From the NCBI RefSeq assembly GCF_039523435.1, contig NZ_BAAAFH010000022.1, positions 1-64,000 of the forward strand: DNA of 64,000 bases, written 5' to 3'. Origin of the DNA: Wandonia haliotis. GTDB taxonomy: Bacteria > Bacteroidota > Bacteroidia > Flavobacteriales_D > Crocinitomicaceae. Below are positions 1 to 9,356 of the stretch, one piece after another (position 1 is the first letter of the stretch; each line of letters begins with the position of its first letter). Both the position numbers and the translations under genes were made by a program. The notes under the pieces are model-generated. The model made no database searches. It was not told the origin of the DNA and saw only the letters and a program-made list of their open reading frames with translations.

Positions 1-93
1 TCTGCGTTCGTTTTACATAATCTGATCTTTGACCTTCTTTCATAACGATTTTTTTGTGTATCGCTATTTCAGGACTAGACACCATTTGAAAAT

Positions 94-128
94 AAAAAAA
101 TACGCTTCAATAAGAAGCGTATTTTTTT
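94..128. terminator. bidirectional Rho-independent terminator
   Basis: Stem TACGCTTC (101-108) and GAAGCGTA (114-121) with a 5-nt loop, flanked by A7 on the left and T8 on the right, so it can end transcripts from both sides. It lies just past the stop of the minus-strand copper ATPase gene. Bases 1-93 hold no gene that can be identified; they may be the tail of a plus-strand gene from outside the window. Confidence 0.85.
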
Positions 129-143
129 TACCTATATTCTCTT

Positions 144-2333
144 CTACTTTCGCAATCGTAAACTGTTAGTAACAACAGACACAGAGCTTAAAGCCATAGC
201 CGCTCCAGCAATCATAGGACTTAGCATGAATCCGTTTATTGGGATCAATACTCCCGCAGCGACCGGAATTCCCAATACGTTATAAATAAATGCCCAGAAT
301 AAGTTCTGACGAATGATCTTTACTGTTTTCTTAGAAAGTCCGTAAGCCGCCGGGATTAGTAATAAATCGGATGAAAGAATTGTAATCTTTGCCACATCTT
401 TCGCCACATCTGCTCCTTTTCCCATGGCAACGCTTACATCCGATTGTGCAAGTGCTTCCGAATCATTGATCCCGTCTCCAACCATTGCCACAACCTTCCC
501 TTCCGACTGAAGTTGTCGGATATACGCTCCTTTATCAGAAGGAGAACAATCAGCCTTCACAACCTCTATCCCAACATTTTCTGCTACGCGCTTTGCTGTT
601 TTTACACTATCTCCTGTAAGCATGTGAATTGTGACTCCTTTCTGTTGCAATTTGTGAATGGCTTCCGCAGAATGCGGTTTAATAGCATCATCAATCGCCA
701 TTACACCGATCACTTTTCCCTGTCTGATAAAATAAATAAGTGTTCTTGCCTGATCTTGTAACTGCTCTCGCAAAACAGCTCCTCCTTCTGCCCCTAATTC
801 GTCTACCAGCAAATGGCTACCAACGCAGTACTCTTTATCTTCTTTTGTTGCCTTAACTCCCCTTGCAGTTATGCTTTCAAACGAATCAGGAGTTGTTTTT
901 TCTACTTGATTTGCGGAAAAATAATTGACAACAGCATGTGCCAATGGGTGCTCAGAACGCGACTCGATCTCATGAAACAATCTCTTTTCTTCATCCGTAA
1001 CACTTCCATCAAAATACACTTCCTGTACAACCGGGTGCCCCTCGGTCACTGTACCTGTTTTATCCACAATAAGGTCTGTAACTTCCGATAGCCGTTCGAT
1101 AGCTTCAGCATCTTTTATCAGGACACCTAACCGTGCCGCAGATCCTATTGATGTTACTACTGCTGTTGGTGTTGCCAATCCTAAAGCACAAGGGCAGGCA
1201 ATCACAAGGACGGTTACAAAAGCATTTAGTCCAACAGCAAAACTATTCTCTGTTCCGAAAATCCACCAGGCAACAGCACTTACTACAGCAATTATCATTA
1301 CAGTCGGAACAAAAATTGCAGATACTTTATCCACAAGGCGCTGAACAGGAGCTTTACTTCCCTGTGCCTGTTTAACCATTTCAATAATCTGTGCAAGAAC
1401 GGTTTCACTACCTACTTTTGTCGCTTCAATAACAAAGCTTCCTTTCTGATTGAGTGTTCCGGTAAATACAGTATCCCCGGCTTCCTTAAAAACAGCAATT
1501 GGTTCTCCCGTAATTGTACTTTCATCAACATACGAATCTCCATCTGTTACTCTTCCGTCAACCGGAATTTTATCCCCCGGTTTTACAACGACTTTCATTC
1601 CTTTTTCCACCCGGGAAGTCGGAATTTCCTTTTGGTTTCCATCTCCATCCAGAATCCACAAAGAATCCGGTTGCAGCTCCATCAGTTGTCTGATCGCTGT
1701 TGAAGTAGCACCTTTGGCTCGTTCTTCCATCCATTTCCCTAACAGAATAAAAGCAATAATCACCCCTGAAGCCTCAAAATAAAGGTGAGGTTCTATTCCT
1801 CTCTCACTAAAAAAAGATGGATACAAAAGGTTAAAAACACTGTACAAATATGCGGTTCCTGTACTAACAGCCACCAGTGTATCCATACTGGTTGTGCCTT
1901 TCAATGCCTGTTTCCAGGCATGTACAAAGAAATCTCTCCCGAACAAAAACAATAAAGGTGTTGCCAATACCCAACTGATCCATCCTCCGGGGTGCCAATT
2001 CATAAAAAACATCCCGATAACAAATAAGGGAAAAGCAAAAATAAAAGCCCCTATCGTATTCCTTTGCAATGTCTTGAAGTGCTTTTGGTGCTCTTCACGT
2101 GCCTGCTTCTCTGCATCTTCAGTTGGAAGAATCAATCCGTATCCTAAATCGCCTACTATTTCTGCAATTTGCTCCAGTGTTATTTTTTCCGGCTCATATT
2201 CTAATAAAACAGAAGAGTTTGCATAATTTACTTCAATTTTATTGACGCCCTCTTCATGTTTGAGAAAACTTTCTATGCTGTTTGCACAAGCTGTACAAGT
2301 CATACCTGTAACATGTAAATTCTCTTTCTCCAT
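144..2333 (-). CDS. copA: copper-translocating P1B-type ATPase
   Basis: A membrane pump that uses ATP to export Cu(I). Residues 1-70 form one heavy-metal-associated domain with the metal site GMTCTACANS (Cys13, Cys16). The P-type ATPase core follows, with TGEP in the actuator domain near residue 275, the membrane metal motif CPC near 380 (ACPCALGLATP), the phosphorylated DKTGT near 424, and GDGIND near 620. The length of 729 residues is normal for CopA. An ATG 30 nt further upstream is also open, but its ten extra residues (MRNYYRIFES) lie outside the HMA fold, so the second Met is preferred. It sits downstream of gyrB on the same strand, separated by a terminator, and is therefore probably its own unit. 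Copper rather than silver or another monovalent ion is inferred from the CPC type. Confidence 0.92.
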   Translation of the reverse strand: MEKENLHVTGMTCTACANSIESFLKHEEGVNKIEVNYANSSVLLEYEPEKITLEQIAEIVGDLGYGLILPTEDAEKQAREEHQKHFKTLQRNTIGAFIFAFPLFVIGMFFMNWHPGGWISWVLATPLLFLFGRDFFVHAWKQALKGTTSMDTLVAVSTGTAYLYSVFNLLYPSFFSERGIEPHLYFEASGVIIAFILLGKWMEERAKGATSTAIRQLMELQPDSLWILDGDGNQKEIPTSRVEKGMKVVVKPGDKIPVDGRVTDGDSYVDESTITGEPIAVFKEAGDTVFTGTLNQKGSFVIEATKVGSETVLAQIIEMVKQAQGSKAPVQRLVDKVSAIFVPTVMIIAVVSAVAWWIFGTENSFAVGLNAFVTVLVIACPCALGLATPTAVVTSIGSAARLGVLIKDAEAIERLSEVTDLIVDKTGTVTEGHPVVQEVYFDGSVTDEEKRLFHEIESRSEHPLAHAVVNYFSANQVEKTTPDSFESITARGVKATKEDKEYCVGSHLLVDELGAEGGAVLREQLQDQARTLIYFIRQGKVIGVMAIDDAIKPHSAEAIHKLQQKGVTIHMLTGDSVKTAKRVAENVGIEVVKADCSPSDKGAYIRQLQSEGKVVAMVGDGINDSEALAQSDVSVAMGKGADVAKDVAKITILSSDLLLIPAAYGLSKKTVKIIRQNLFWAFIYNVLGIPVAAGVLIPINGFMLSPMIAGAAMALSSVSVVTNSLRLRK

Positions 2334-2404
2334 ACTTTCAAAAATACGATAATAATTCCGCAATTCACAGCTCCTGTACAGAGCATTATTCTACCTCCTA
2401 AGTA

Positions 2405-2430
2405 CAAAAAAAGGCAACCGCAAGGTTGCC
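2405..2430 (-). terminator. Rho-independent terminator of gyrB
   Basis: Stem GGCAACC (2413-2419) and GGTTGCC (2424-2430), with A8 at 2405-2412 that becomes the U tract on the minus strand. It lies between the gyrB stop and the copper ATPase gene and separates the two transcripts. Confidence 0.85.
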
Positions 2431-2486
2431 TTCTACTTTTTTTATCGCTATGAAAGGAAGTGCATCCCTCCACTATTTACACAGTC

Positions 2487-4433
2487 TTATGCATCGATAT
2501 TTGCATACTTCGCATGCTTCTCAATAAATTCACGACGAGGCGGAACATCATCTCCCATCAACATAGAGAAAATCTGATCACATTCCGCTGCATTTTCAAT
2601 AGTCACCTGACGAAGTGTACGACCTTCCGGGCTCATTGTTGTTTCCCAAAGCTGTTCTGCGTTCATCTCTCCCAAACCTTTGTAACGTTGTACGGAAACA
2701 GATGATTCGGAACCGCCACCTTTCATTTGTTGAATCAACAAATCTCTTTGGTCATCATTCCATGCATATTCTGCTTTTCCACCTTTTTTAACCTGGTATA
2801 GAGGTGGTGTTGCAATGTAAACATATCCGTTTTCTATCAACTCTTTCATATAGCGGAAGAAGAAGGTAAGAATCAATGTCTCAATGTGAGAACCGTCGAC
2901 ATCGGCATCACACATAATGATGATCTTATGGTATCTCAATTTTTCCAGGTTAAGTGCTTTGGAATCTTCTTCCGTTCCCACACGAACACCTAAAGCTGTA
3001 TAGATATTTTTAATCTCTTCGTTTTCAAAGATTTTGTGATGCATGGCTTTTTCCACGTTCAAAATCTTACCTCGCAAGGGCATAATCGCCTGGAAGTGAC
3101 GATCTCGACCTTGTTTAGCTGTCCCTCCCGCAGAATCACCCTCGACGAAGTAAATCTCACACATCGAAGGATCTTTCTCAGAACAATCCGCAAGTTTACC
3201 CGGCAATCCAGATCCTGAAAGGACATTCTTACGTTGTACCATCTCACGAGCCTTACGCGCGGCATGACGTGCACGTGCAGCCAAAAGAACTTTCTCTACA
3301 ATACGTTTAGCATCATTCGGATGTTCTTCCAGATAATTGGCTAACATTTCAGAAACCAATTGAGACACCGGAGCCGAAACTTCCTGATTCCCCAATTTTG
3401 TTTTAGTCTGTCCCTGGAATTGTGGCTCCATTACTTTTACAGAAATAACTGCAGTAAGTCCTTCACGGAAGTCATCCCCTACAATTTCTATTTTCTCTTT
3501 TGCCAACAAACCACTTTCGTCAGCATATTTTTTCAGTGTATTTGTCAATCCACGGCGGAACCCTGACAAATGCGTTCCACCTTCGTGCGTATTGATATTA
3601 TTTACGTAGGAGTGAATGTTCTCCGAATACGTATTATTGTAGACCATCGCCACTTCTACAGGAATTCCGTCTTTCTCTCCTTCCACATAAATTATCTCTT
3701 CAATGATCGGTTCACGATTACGATCCAGATACTGACAAAATTCAGCCAATCCACCTTCCGAGAAAAATTCATTTGCCAGGAAATTACCTTCTTCATCCTG
3801 CTCACGCTTATCTACTAAAACAATTCGAATTCCTTTATTCAAAAAGGCAAGCTCACGCATACGCGCAGCCAGAGTTTCGAAATTGTATACCGTTGTTTCA
3901 AAAATAGAATCATCCGGATGGAAAGTAACTTCTGTACCAGTTTTGTCTGACTCACCGACTTCCTTTACAGCGTAAAGTGGTTTTCCAATCTGGTATTCCT
4001 GTTGGAAAACTTTCCCTTCGCGATGAACAGTAGCCTTAAGACTTGTAGAAAGTGCATTCACACAGGATACCCCTACACCGTGAAGACCTCCGGAAACTTT
4101 ATAGGTATCTTTGTCGAATTTACCTCCGGCATGCAAAACTGTCATTACCACTTCCAGTGCTGACTTTTTCTCTTTCGAGTGCATTGCCGTCGGAATCCCC
4201 CGACCGTTATCTTTTACTGTAATTGAGTTGTCTTCATTAATATATACTTCGATACGGTCACAATATCCTGCCAAAGCCTCATCAATGGAGTTGTCAACCA
4301 CCTCGTACACAAGGTGGTGAAGACCTTTAACTCCCGTGTCACCAATATACATCGCCGGTCGCTTACGTACCGCCTCTAATCCCTCGAGGACCTGAATATT
4401 GTCCGCTGAATAGTTCTTCTTTTCTTCACTCAT
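2487..4433 (-). CDS. gyrB: DNA gyrase subunit B
   Basis: ATPase subunit of DNA gyrase, which introduces negative supercoils with GyrA. The GHKL ATPase domain shows the Mg-binding Asn in EVVDNSIDEA (Asn48) and DNGRGI (75-80), then GGLHGVGVSCVNALS. The TOPRIM part shows VEGDSAGG near residue 425 and DADVDGSHI near 505, and the C-terminal tail carries QRYKGLGEMN. At 648 residues it is the usual length for the Bacteroidota form, without the proteobacterial insertion. An in-frame ATG at 4496 would add 21 unusual residues, but a TAnnTTTG box lies inside that extension (4478-4485), which supports the start at 4433. GyrB is favoured over ParE by overall likeness; this is not proved here. Confidence 0.95.
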   Translation of the reverse strand: MSEEKKNYSADNIQVLEGLEAVRKRPAMYIGDTGVKGLHHLVYEVVDNSIDEALAGYCDRIEVYINEDNSITVKDNGRGIPTAMHSKEKKSALEVVMTVLHAGGKFDKDTYKVSGGLHGVGVSCVNALSTSLKATVHREGKVFQQEYQIGKPLYAVKEVGESDKTGTEVTFHPDDSIFETTVYNFETLAARMRELAFLNKGIRIVLVDKREQDEEGNFLANEFFSEGGLAEFCQYLDRNREPIIEEIIYVEGEKDGIPVEVAMVYNNTYSENIHSYVNNINTHEGGTHLSGFRRGLTNTLKKYADESGLLAKEKIEIVGDDFREGLTAVISVKVMEPQFQGQTKTKLGNQEVSAPVSQLVSEMLANYLEEHPNDAKRIVEKVLLAARARHAARKAREMVQRKNVLSGSGLPGKLADCSEKDPSMCEIYFVEGDSAGGTAKQGRDRHFQAIMPLRGKILNVEKAMHHKIFENEEIKNIYTALGVRVGTEEDSKALNLEKLRYHKIIIMCDADVDGSHIETLILTFFFRYMKELIENGYVYIATPPLYQVKKGGKAEYAWNDDQRDLLIQQMKGGGSESSVSVQRYKGLGEMNAEQLWETTMSPEGRTLRQVTIENAAECDQIFSMLMGDDVPPRREFIEKHAKYANIDA

Positions 4434-4477
4434 ATTTTGTTGTATTTTCTGAATCAAAAAATGATTCACAAGACTAG

Positions 4478-4485
4478 CAAAGATA
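4478..4485 (-). promoter_or_regulatory. -7 box (TATCTTTG) of gyrB
   Basis: Perfect match to the Bacteroidota -7 consensus TAnnTTTG on the minus strand. It predicts a start near 4471 and a leader of about 38 nt. A 7-bp hairpin (TGAATCA 4450-4456 with TGATTCA 4462-4468, A5 loop) lies in that leader. No good -33 TTTG was found at the usual spacing. Confidence 0.45.
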
Positions 4486-4653
4486 ACGATTTTCAACGGG
4501 TTTTACACTATGTTTTACGGACTGACTTTCGGATTTTTCAACATGTAATTAACATTTCGTGGTATTTTCCATTTCTTTTATTCAAATGAAGGATCACACC
4601 AAAAATGAACCTTTCTATCAGGAGCGTGTACTAACGGGTTAAAATCATATACT

Positions 4654-6402
4654 ATGACATCCAGAAGTACTCTTTTTTTGTGTCTGCTAATCTCTTCATT
4701 TTATACTTCTATCCATGCTCAACCGGGATGGGTAGACTTTTCTTCCCGCTATTTTTATCGTATCCAGGATAAGGAGGGAAAAGACATTCAATTTTCGAAC
4801 AACAAAAAGTACACGATTATGATCGATAGTCTGTCTTTCTCCGGTTCATCCGTCCCTTGTGATTCGCTAACCCCAACAATTGAATGGTCGACGGATTTCT
4901 ACGACTACATTCGTATCAATGACTTTTCTTTATCACTCCCTAAGAATGATCGTTTTTCCAAACTATCTATACGAATTATCCATAAAAAAGACACCATGTA
5001 CCTAAACCAACCAACAGGAAGCGGAGGGTTAGGTATATTTATCACCCCACACAAAGCAGAGACAGAGGACTTACGAACAACACTTCAATTTGTTCCGGGT
5101 CACTATTATTTTCCGGGGTGGGCTCACTCCTTGTTGTATAAACTTCCCAAAACAAAGGGGAGTGTAACTATTAACAATATACATTCCAGTAATTTCATCA
5201 TTCCGCGTTCCATTTATGATTCACTAGCATTGCATTTTATGCCATATAAACGGAATAGAGCATTAACAAAAAAAGCGGAGGAATATGTCCTTACTAACTT
5301 TTCTCGCCCCGGACTGAAACTGACAAGAAAAACAAAACCTATTCAGTTTGACAGAAGCTTTCTTCCGTATAAAAGACGTAATTGGAGCGGTCCTCTTTAT
5401 CCAACTTCAGATAGCACGATCTATTTTGGACAGATAGACTATATACTTGATACAACCAACCTGTACAGTTCAAAAAAAGTATTTTCTCTTTTTGACACCA
5501 AGACCAACAGTATTCAACACTACACACCCCGGGAAGACATACATCTTTTTTACAGTGGATACCTTTACATTGACAGCTTTAATCATGTACTTTATCAAAC
5601 AGCAGGAATTCGTGAAGAATTCGCTCCCGAATGTGACTACTGGCGAACCAATGACTGTCCTTATACGACTACGATCTTTCGCTCCGCCGACAGTGGAAAA
5701 ACATGGAAAGAGGATTCACTTCTTAAACAACTCTTTCTGGATTATTCTTTCCGGGATCTGGTTTTTGTTGATAAAGAGCATGTCTTAGGCTTCTCCCGGA
5801 GAGAGATAAAAAACAAAAAACGGTATCAGCAAGGAATCTATTACCTTATACGAAACGGTCGTATAATTGATTCATTGAAAACACCCAAAGGTGTGCATTA
5901 CAATGATAATTATAACCGTCACTCAATTTCACGTTCCAGAGACTCTCTCTATTTAGGCTCCTGGGGAATTGATCCCTACAATATCAACAACTCTCCCTTC
6001 TTCCGTCCCCTGCTTGTAAAAAACCAAACTAATTGGGATTTCCTGATCCGGGAATATAAGAAACGACAATTCCCTAAGACTAAACAAGATCAGCATACAG
6101 TAACCGAATATCATAATTTCCAACTCATCAACCAGCGTCAACTTGTATTTAAAAACGGTGCGGGTTCATTACAGGTGAACTCAGATATTCGCATTCTGGA
6201 ACAAAAACAGCTTATCCTGATTCTCGAGAATGACTTTACTTATATTTCGTTTGACGGAGGTACTTCCTGGTATTTATATCCTAAACCATTGGACGAAAGA
6301 GGTTCTTACACTTTGCTACACATGAGTGGTTCAAACACGATGTCATTCTTCGATTTGAACCGGATGGAGAGAGTTTCTTATTCTTTTTCAAACGGGAACT
6401 AA
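4654..6402 (+). CDS. secreted protein with Asp-box (BNR) motifs, function unknown
   Basis: I do not recognise a named family for the whole 582-residue protein. The first 22 residues are a clear Sec signal peptide ending in HAQ. Two Asp-box motifs of the sialidase/BNR type are visible, SADSGKTW near residue 343 and SFDGGTSW near 532, so part of the chain is probably a beta-propeller. No T9SS C-terminal sorting domain or membrane segment is seen, so a periplasmic place is possible. It is divergent from gyrB and has no close partner. Asp boxes mark a fold, not an enzyme activity, so a hydrolase role should not be assumed. Confidence 0.6.
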   Translation: MTSRSTLFLCLLISSFYTSIHAQPGWVDFSSRYFYRIQDKEGKDIQFSNNKKYTIMIDSLSFSGSSVPCDSLTPTIEWSTDFYDYIRINDFSLSLPKNDRFSKLSIRIIHKKDTMYLNQPTGSGGLGIFITPHKAETEDLRTTLQFVPGHYYFPGWAHSLLYKLPKTKGSVTINNIHSSNFIIPRSIYDSLALHFMPYKRNRALTKKAEEYVLTNFSRPGLKLTRKTKPIQFDRSFLPYKRRNWSGPLYPTSDSTIYFGQIDYILDTTNLYSSKKVFSLFDTKTNSIQHYTPREDIHLFYSGYLYIDSFNHVLYQTAGIREEFAPECDYWRTNDCPYTTTIFRSADSGKTWKEDSLLKQLFLDYSFRDLVFVDKEHVLGFSRREIKNKKRYQQGIYYLIRNGRIIDSLKTPKGVHYNDNYNRHSISRSRDSLYLGSWGIDPYNINNSPFFRPLLVKNQTNWDFLIREYKKRQFPKTKQDQHTVTEYHNFQLINQRQLVFKNGAGSLQVNSDIRILEQKQLILILENDFTYISFDGGTSWYLYPKPLDERGSYTLLHMSGSNTMSFFDLNRMERVSYSFSNGN

Positions 6403-6424
6403 GAGAATACAATCAGAAGTCATT

Positions 6425-6454
6425 TTTCAGACTAACCGGGAATGACTACTTTTG
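6425..6454 (+). promoter_or_regulatory. candidate promoter of the GNAT-YafY pair
   Basis: TACTTTTG at 6447-6454 matches the -7 consensus perfectly. TTTC at 6425-6428 is one base off the -33 TTTG and lies 18 bp upstream, within the known spacing range. The predicted leader is about 35 nt. Confidence 0.45.
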
Positions 6455-6495
6455 ATCACTCAATCTTTTTTAAGCATGTATTGGAACAGTGAATC

Positions 6496-7290
6496 ATGAA
6501 GTATCTTGTTGAAAACGTAAACACAACTGAGTATCCAATCCTTGTCGGAGTTTGGGAACGCGCTGTCAGAGCTACGCATCACTTCCTTAATGAAGAAGAT
6601 ATTGCTTTCTACAGAGAACGTATTCTGAATGAATATCTGGATGCCGTAACCTTACGCTGTATTCGTAAAAAAGATGAAATCATTGGTTTTTATGGCATCT
6701 CAGAGCAAACTCTGGAGATGTTATTTGTCATCCCGGAATTACACGGAAAAGGCGTTGGGAAAACACTTTTACAAGATGCAATACAGCAATTTCAAATTAC
6801 TAAAGTGGATGTTAATGCAGACAACCCTGATGCTCTTCTTTTTTATGAAAAAAATGGTTTTCACGCATTCGAGCGTTCGGAGACAGACGGATGTGGGAAA
6901 CCTTATCCTATTCTGCATTTACAATTGATACCACAAACGATAAACATGATAAATCTGAATAACAAACTATTCGTTGCTGTAGAAAACTCTACTGATGGAG
7001 AAGTGTCCGAATCAACCCGTTTTGAGTATCATCAGGAAGGAAGTCTGGTCTGGGCAGATTATTCGGGAGGAGAGATCCTGAAGGGACATCTGATTGCCCA
7101 AATGGATTCGAACGGAAATCTGGACATGAAATACCATCACCTCAATGTAAAAAATGAACTAATGACAGGCATTTGCTCTTCCAAACCGGAACTACTTCCG
7201 GATGGTAGAGTACGCTTATATGAGTCCTGGAAATGGACATCAGGAAACGGTTCTTCAGGAACTTCTATACTTGAGGAGATCAAACGATGA
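6496..7290 (+). CDS. GNAT acetyltransferase fused to an 'N-acetylglutamate synthase'-like domain
   Basis: Residues 1-147 are a GNAT N-acetyltransferase of the YafP/PhnO sort, with the acetyl-CoA loop HGKGVGKT at 83-90 and the C-terminal ALLFYEKNGF strand-helix. Residues 151-264 form a separate small beta-rich domain that resembles stand-alone proteins of about 110 residues often labelled N-acetylglutamate synthase in Bacteroidota; that label is doubtful. The second domain begins with its own Met (6946) at the point where stand-alone forms start, so this is a fusion or a lost stop between two genes. The gene overlaps the following YafY-type regulator by 4 nt (ATGA), which suggests coupled translation. 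The substrate is unknown. Confidence 0.7.
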   Translation: MKYLVENVNTTEYPILVGVWERAVRATHHFLNEEDIAFYRERILNEYLDAVTLRCIRKKDEIIGFYGISEQTLEMLFVIPELHGKGVGKTLLQDAIQQFQITKVDVNADNPDALLFYEKNGFHAFERSETDGCGKPYPILHLQLIPQTINMINLNNKLFVAVENSTDGEVSESTRFEYHQEGSLVWADYSGGEILKGHLIAQMDSNGNLDMKYHHLNVKNELMTGICSSKPELLPDGRVRLYESWKWTSGNGSSGTSILEEIKR

Positions 7291-8000
7291 GTTCGCACGA
7301 TCTAAAACGTATGACCCGACTGACGGCCATCCTCACACAACTGCAGTCGAAACGTCTTCTGACAGCTTCGGAACTTGCTGAAAATTTCTCTGTAAGTGTT
7401 CGTACCATCTACCGGGATATACGTACACTCGAACAAGCAGGAGTTCCGATTTTTACGGAAGAGGGAAAAGGATACTCTATCATGGACGGTTATCATATCC
7501 CTCCTGTGATGTTTTCAGAAAGTGAAGCCAACGCCCTGATCACAGCTGAACAACTGATTAAACAGAATAAAGATGCTTCTCTGGTAGCCTCCTACACGGA
7601 AGCTATTCTGAAAATCAAGTCCGTACTTCGCTACACGACAAAAGACAAAGCAAATCTTCTCGCTGAACGTATTGTTTTCAGGCAGAATCTAAGCAATGAA
7701 ACTACCAGTAACTTTCTCTCTTTATTACAAATTGCGTTAACTAATTATACACTTTGTCGAATCCGTTACGCATCCGAATCGGGAGAAGAAACAGTCAGGT
7801 GCATCGAACCTTTTGCTTTATACAGTACACAGGAAAACTGGATTCTGATTGCTTTTTGCAGATTGCGTAACGAATTCAGATCTTTCCGTCTTGACCGGAT
7901 TTCGCAGCTTATTACTGAAAAAGAACAGTTTGATCCACATCCAATGTCACTTAGGGAATACTTTGAGATTTGTCGTCAGAAATCATCTTTGGACCCCTGA
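7287..8000 (+). CDS. YafY-type transcriptional regulator, HTH_11 plus WYL
   Basis: A DNA-binding regulator of 237 residues. The N-terminal helix-turn-helix lies at about 12-58 (LTASELAENFSVSVRTIYRD), and a WYL domain at about 150-215 ends in FRSFRLDRI. The WYL domain is known to bind small ligands or nucleic acid and to tune DNA binding. The start overlaps the stop of the GNAT fusion gene as ATGA, so the two are one operon; the regulator may control its own operon or the small genes that follow. Confidence 0.85.
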   Translation: MSSHDLKRMTRLTAILTQLQSKRLLTASELAENFSVSVRTIYRDIRTLEQAGVPIFTEEGKGYSIMDGYHIPPVMFSESEANALITAEQLIKQNKDASLVASYTEAILKIKSVLRYTTKDKANLLAERIVFRQNLSNETTSNFLSLLQIALTNYTLCRIRYASESGEETVRCIEPFALYSTQENWILIAFCRLRNEFRSFRLDRISQLITEKEQFDPHPMSLREYFEICRQKSSLDP

Positions 8001-8023
8001 CATACCTTTGACACCTCCCCTCC

Positions 8024-8031
8024 TAATTTTG
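8024..8031 (+). promoter_or_regulatory. -7 box (TAATTTTG) ahead of the GyrI-like gene
   Basis: Perfect TAnnTTTG match 22 nt upstream of the start codon at 8054. A second match, TACCTTTG, lies at 8003-8010. Neither has a TTTG at the expected -33 distance. Confidence 0.3.
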
Positions 8032-8053
8032 TACCCAATCAAAATCATTAAAA

Positions 8054-8524
8054 ATGGAAAAAGTTAGTATTTCACCCTTTCACATCATTGGTATTTCTGT
8101 CAGAACAACTAATGAAAACGGACAATCGACAAAAGACATTCCGGCATTATGGGAACAGTTTATGCAGGAACAAATTCTTGAAAAAATCCCGAATAAACTG
8201 GACAATACAGTATACTGCATGTACACAGATTATGAAAAAGACCATACACGTCCCTATACCACTCTTATAGGTTGTCGGGTATCCTCTCTTGATGAGATCC
8301 CTGAAAATATGACAGGTAAAACCATTTCCGCAGCCCCGTATCACAAATATACCGTCAAAGGAAATTTACAACAAAATATTGTGTACAATGCGTGGTTAAA
8401 AATCTGGAATGAAGATCTGAAAAGATCATATACAGCCGATTTTGAAATGTATGATCCAACTAAACAAACTCCGGAAAATGCAGAGGTAGAAATTTTTATT
8501 GCTGTCGATCCGGAAGTAAAATAA
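8054..8524 (+). CDS. GyrI-like / AraC effector-binding domain protein
   Basis: A stand-alone small-molecule-binding domain of 156 residues, of the GyrI-like (AraC_E_bind) superfamily. Typical features are the opening strand followed by the alpha helix around residues 30-50 (ALWEQFMQEQIL), the YTTLIGCRV strand, and the final helix plus strand with DFEMYDP and VEIFIAV. No DNA-binding domain is attached. Members bind amphipathic or drug-like ligands, and some inhibit gyrase; neither is shown here. The next gene begins 7 nt after its stop, so the two are probably co-transcribed. Confidence 0.78.
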   Translation: MEKVSISPFHIIGISVRTTNENGQSTKDIPALWEQFMQEQILEKIPNKLDNTVYCMYTDYEKDHTRPYTTLIGCRVSSLDEIPENMTGKTISAAPYHKYTVKGNLQQNIVYNAWLKIWNEDLKRSYTADFEMYDPTKQTPENAEVEIFIAVDPEVK

Positions 8525-8531
8525 GTAAGTT

Positions 8532-8897
8532 ATGGAGGACAAATTGTATCAGTATTATTTCAACAAGGAAGAACCGAATAAAAGCTGTTTACTTGCACTA
8601 CGATCCATTATTTTGTCCCAGGATGAACAAATCACTGAAACGCAGAAGTGGGGAATGCCCTGCTTCTGCTTCAAAAACAAAATGTTCTGTTACCTGTGGA
8701 CAGACAAGAAAACTGAAGAACCTTATATTCTGTTCGTAGAAGGAAAACACCTGAATTTTCCAGAACTGGAGACAGGAAATCGTGCACGAATGAAAATTTT
8801 CAGGATTTCCCCTGAAAAAGACATTCCTCTTACTATTCTTGAAGAAATTTTACAGGCAGCTCTTGATTTATACCGTTCGGGAAGTATAAAAATATGA
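8532..8897 (+). CDS. DUF1801 domain protein
   Basis: A protein of 121 residues matching the DUF1801/YdhG-like pattern. The marks are a short N-terminal helix, ETQKWGMPCFCFKNK with the conserved W-G-P-F-type stretch near residues 39-53, and the C-terminal ILEEILQAAL helix. The function of the family is unknown. It follows the GyrI-like gene closely. DUF1801 and GyrI-like proteins are often neighbours in Bacteroidota, which is general knowledge and not shown here. Confidence 0.75.
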   Translation: MEDKLYQYYFNKEEPNKSCLLALRSIILSQDEQITETQKWGMPCFCFKNKMFCYLWTDKKTEEPYILFVEGKHLNFPELETGNRARMKIFRISPEKDIPLTILEEILQAALDLYRSGSIKI

Positions 8898-8978
8898 ACC
8901 GCGAAAAAGTCACGTTTAGTTCTAAAAAATGTATCTTTAAAGCAGAACTAGTTCTTTCTGAACATAATTTAAGGTTTT

Positions 8979-9356
8979 ATGGAAATACTCTCAAAACTAT
9001 TGATTGCACTGGTCGCTCTTGAACATTTCTATATACTTTATATGGAAATGTTTGCGTGGGAAACTCTTGGAAAAAAGACTTTTAAAACCTTTCCTGCTGA
9101 TTTATTTAAGCCCACCAAGAGTATGGCCGCTAATCAGGGGCTTTACAATGGTTTTTTAGCAGCAGGACTTATTTGGTCTCTCCTTATCAGTGACCCGCTC
9201 TGGTCCGGTAATGTGGCCTTATTTTTTCTTACTTGTGTGAGCATTGCAGGAATATACGGAGCAGTTACAGCATCCCGGAGAATTTTTGTCGTACAGGCAC
9301 TTCCTGCAATTATTGCACTAGTTTTTGTTTTACTGAATTACACTACTTTCGCCTAA
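8979..9356 (+). CDS. DUF1304 family membrane protein
   Basis: A 125-residue inner-membrane protein with four predicted transmembrane segments. Conserved DUF1304 marks are LEHFYILYMEMFAW near residues 14-28 and NQGLYNGFLAAGL near 51-64. The function is unknown. A 12-bp palindrome AGAACTAGTTCT lies about 30 nt upstream. The gene stands alone between the DUF1801 gene and the Ada-like gene; bases 9357-9547 hold no gene that I can see. Confidence 0.8.
   Translation: MEILSKLLIALVALEHFYILYMEMFAWETLGKKTFKTFPADLFKPTKSMAANQGLYNGFLAAGLIWSLLISDPLWSGNVALFFLTCVSIAGIYGAVTASRRIFVVQALPAIIALVFVLLNYTTFA

Noticed and set aside
2334..2363. Longer start of the copper ATPase
   Set aside because: The extra ten residues lie outside the metal-binding domain, and the inner Met fits the family start.
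4654..6402. Sialidase
   Set aside because: Only Asp boxes are seen; the arginine triad and catalytic residues of sialidases could not be found.
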